The notes beneath the pieces are model-generated. The model ran no database searches. It was not told where the DNA came from and saw only the letters and a list, made by a program, of their open reading frames with translations. Shown here piece after piece: positions 4,793-5,458 of a stretch of 5,458 nt of DNA. The stretch's first letter is position 1; the number at the start of each line of letters is the position of its first letter. The DNA comes from Bacteroidales bacterium UBA4347 (GTDB lineage: Bacteria > Bacteroidota > Bacteroidia > Bacteroidales > P3). The position numbers and the translations under genes are program-made. Location: assembly GCA_002394185.1 (NCBI GenBank), contig DGTB01000075.1:1-5458 (forward strand), read 5' to 3'.

Positions 4793-5458
4793 TTACTTGG
4801 TGACCAGCTTGTAGGTGTCGCTGGCGATGACGAACTCCTCGTCGGTGGTGACCACCACGGTGGCAACCTTCGAGTCGGGGGTGCTCAGGATGACGTCCTC
4901 GCCCATGGTCTTGTCGTTGAGCTCGAGGTCCACCTTGATGCCGAGGCACTCCAGGCCTTCGAGGATGGGACGACGCATGAACCAGGCGTTCTCGCCGATG
5001 CCGCCAGTGAAGAGCAGCAGGTCGCAGCCGCCCATCTCGGCCATGTAGCCGCCGATGTAGCGTTTCACGCGCTGGGCGAACATGTCGAAGGCGTAGGTCG
5101 AGCGCTCGTCGCCGGCATCGCGACCGGCGCGGATGTCGCGCATATCCTGCTTGTCGCCGCTGATGCCGATGAGACCGCTCTGCTTGTAGAGCAGCTTGGT
5201 CAGCGCCTTGCTGTCGTAGCCCTGGTCCATGAGGTAGAGGATGACGCCGGGGTCGACATCGCCGCAGCGCGAGCCCATGATGAGGCCCTCCAGGGCGGTC
5301 ATACCCATGGTGGTGTCGAAGCTCTTGCCGTGGTCGATGGCGGCGATGGAGGCTCCGCTGCCAAGGTGGCAGGAGATGATCTTCAGGTCGTTCCAGTCGC
5401 GGCCAATCATCTTGGCGGCCTTCTCGGCCACGAACTTGTGGCTGGTGCCGTGGAAGCC
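4793..5458 (-). CDS. ackA: acetate kinase, C-terminal part (5' end beyond the window)
   Basis: This is 221 residues, about the last 55% of the usual 400. Acetate kinase interconverts acetyl phosphate plus ADP with acetate plus ATP, normally paired with phosphotransacetylase for acetate formation in the cytoplasm. Visible motifs, with numbering from the first residue in the window: GFHGTSH (1-7; the two His match His180 and His184 of the Methanosarcina enzyme), CHLGSGASIAAI (30-41), MGMTALEGLIMGSRCGDVDP (51-70, Arg64 corresponding to Arg241), GISGDKQDMRDI (98-109), LLLFTGGIGENAW (147-159) and TTDEEFVIASDT (204-215, matching the Glu384 region). Catalytic residues expected in this half are present. 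The loop GDKQD replaces the usual GVSSD. The reading frame is open through the right edge, so it is cut by the window rather than broken. A pta gene may lie upstream, outside the window. Confidence 0.97.
   Translation of the reverse strand, partial: GFHGTSHKFVAEKAAKMIGRDWNDLKIISCHLGSGASIAAIDHGKSFDTTMGMTALEGLIMGSRCGDVDPGVILYLMDQGYDSKALTKLLYKQSGLIGISGDKQDMRDIRAGRDAGDERSTYAFDMFAQRVKRYIGGYMAEMGGCDLLLFTGGIGENAWFMRRPILEGLECLGIKVDLELNDKTMGEDVILSTPDSKVATVVVTTDEEFVIASDTYKLVTK

Noticed and set aside
3975..4949. Open frame of 324 codons on the minus strand across the sigma partner, the terminator and the ackA end
   Set aside because: It runs through a strong terminator and antisense to two well-supported genes, and its composition (Glu/Val/Gly/His-rich) is typical of a shadow frame.
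5432..5458. GTG at 5431 as the start of a truncated acetate kinase
   Set aside because: The frame stays open to the window edge and the upstream codons give the conserved GFHGTSHKF motif, so the gene continues beyond the window.

Overview
The window looks like a chromosomal segment from a high-GC member of the Bacteroidetes, probably Bacteroidales. Three things support this. There are sharp AT-rich intergenic promoters of the Bacteroidetes type (TAnnTTTG at -7, one with TTTG 19 bases upstream). There are no obvious Shine-Dalgarno sequences before the starts. And a winged-helix regulator, a CreD-like protein and a membrane-partnered ECF sigma factor resemble families common in that phylum. Coding regions are GC-rich while the intergenic spacers are strongly AT-rich. 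No tRNA, rRNA, CRISPR array or mobile element is visible.

Layout. (1) Bases 1-116 hold the tail of an upstream region, with a small GGGGT/ACCCC hairpin and A/T tracts, followed by promoter P1. (2) Bases 117-1048 are a two-gene unit with an ATGA overlap: a six-segment membrane protein and a 99-residue winged-helix (HTH_34-type) DNA-binding protein. (3) Promoter P2 (about 1049-1092) starts a three-gene unit: a CreD-family inner-membrane protein (1115-2395), a three-segment membrane protein with an acidic soluble tail (2403-3050) and a small four-segment membrane protein (3047-3526). (4) After a 74-base spacer comes a sigma unit: an ECF sigma factor (3601-4098) with an ATGA overlap to a four-segment membrane protein (4095-4733), a candidate regulator or anti-sigma partner. 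(5) A strong hairpin with flanking A and T tracts (4732-4775) separates this from the convergent 3' part of acetate kinase (4793 to beyond the right edge, minus strand).

How the parts may work together. The most interesting signal is that P1 and P2 carry almost the same 27-base block: the -7 element TAACTTTG fused to a perfect inverted repeat ACTTTG-N5-CAAAGT lying across the presumed transcription start. A natural model is that the winged-helix protein binds this palindrome, represses its own two-gene unit, and also controls the adjacent creD-like operon. That would make a compact one-component membrane-envelope module in which a CreD protein is governed by a local winged-helix regulator rather than by a CreBC two-component system. 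This is inference from sequence. The family assignments of CreD, HTH_34, ECF sigma and AckA are secure; the functions of the four other membrane proteins are unknown.
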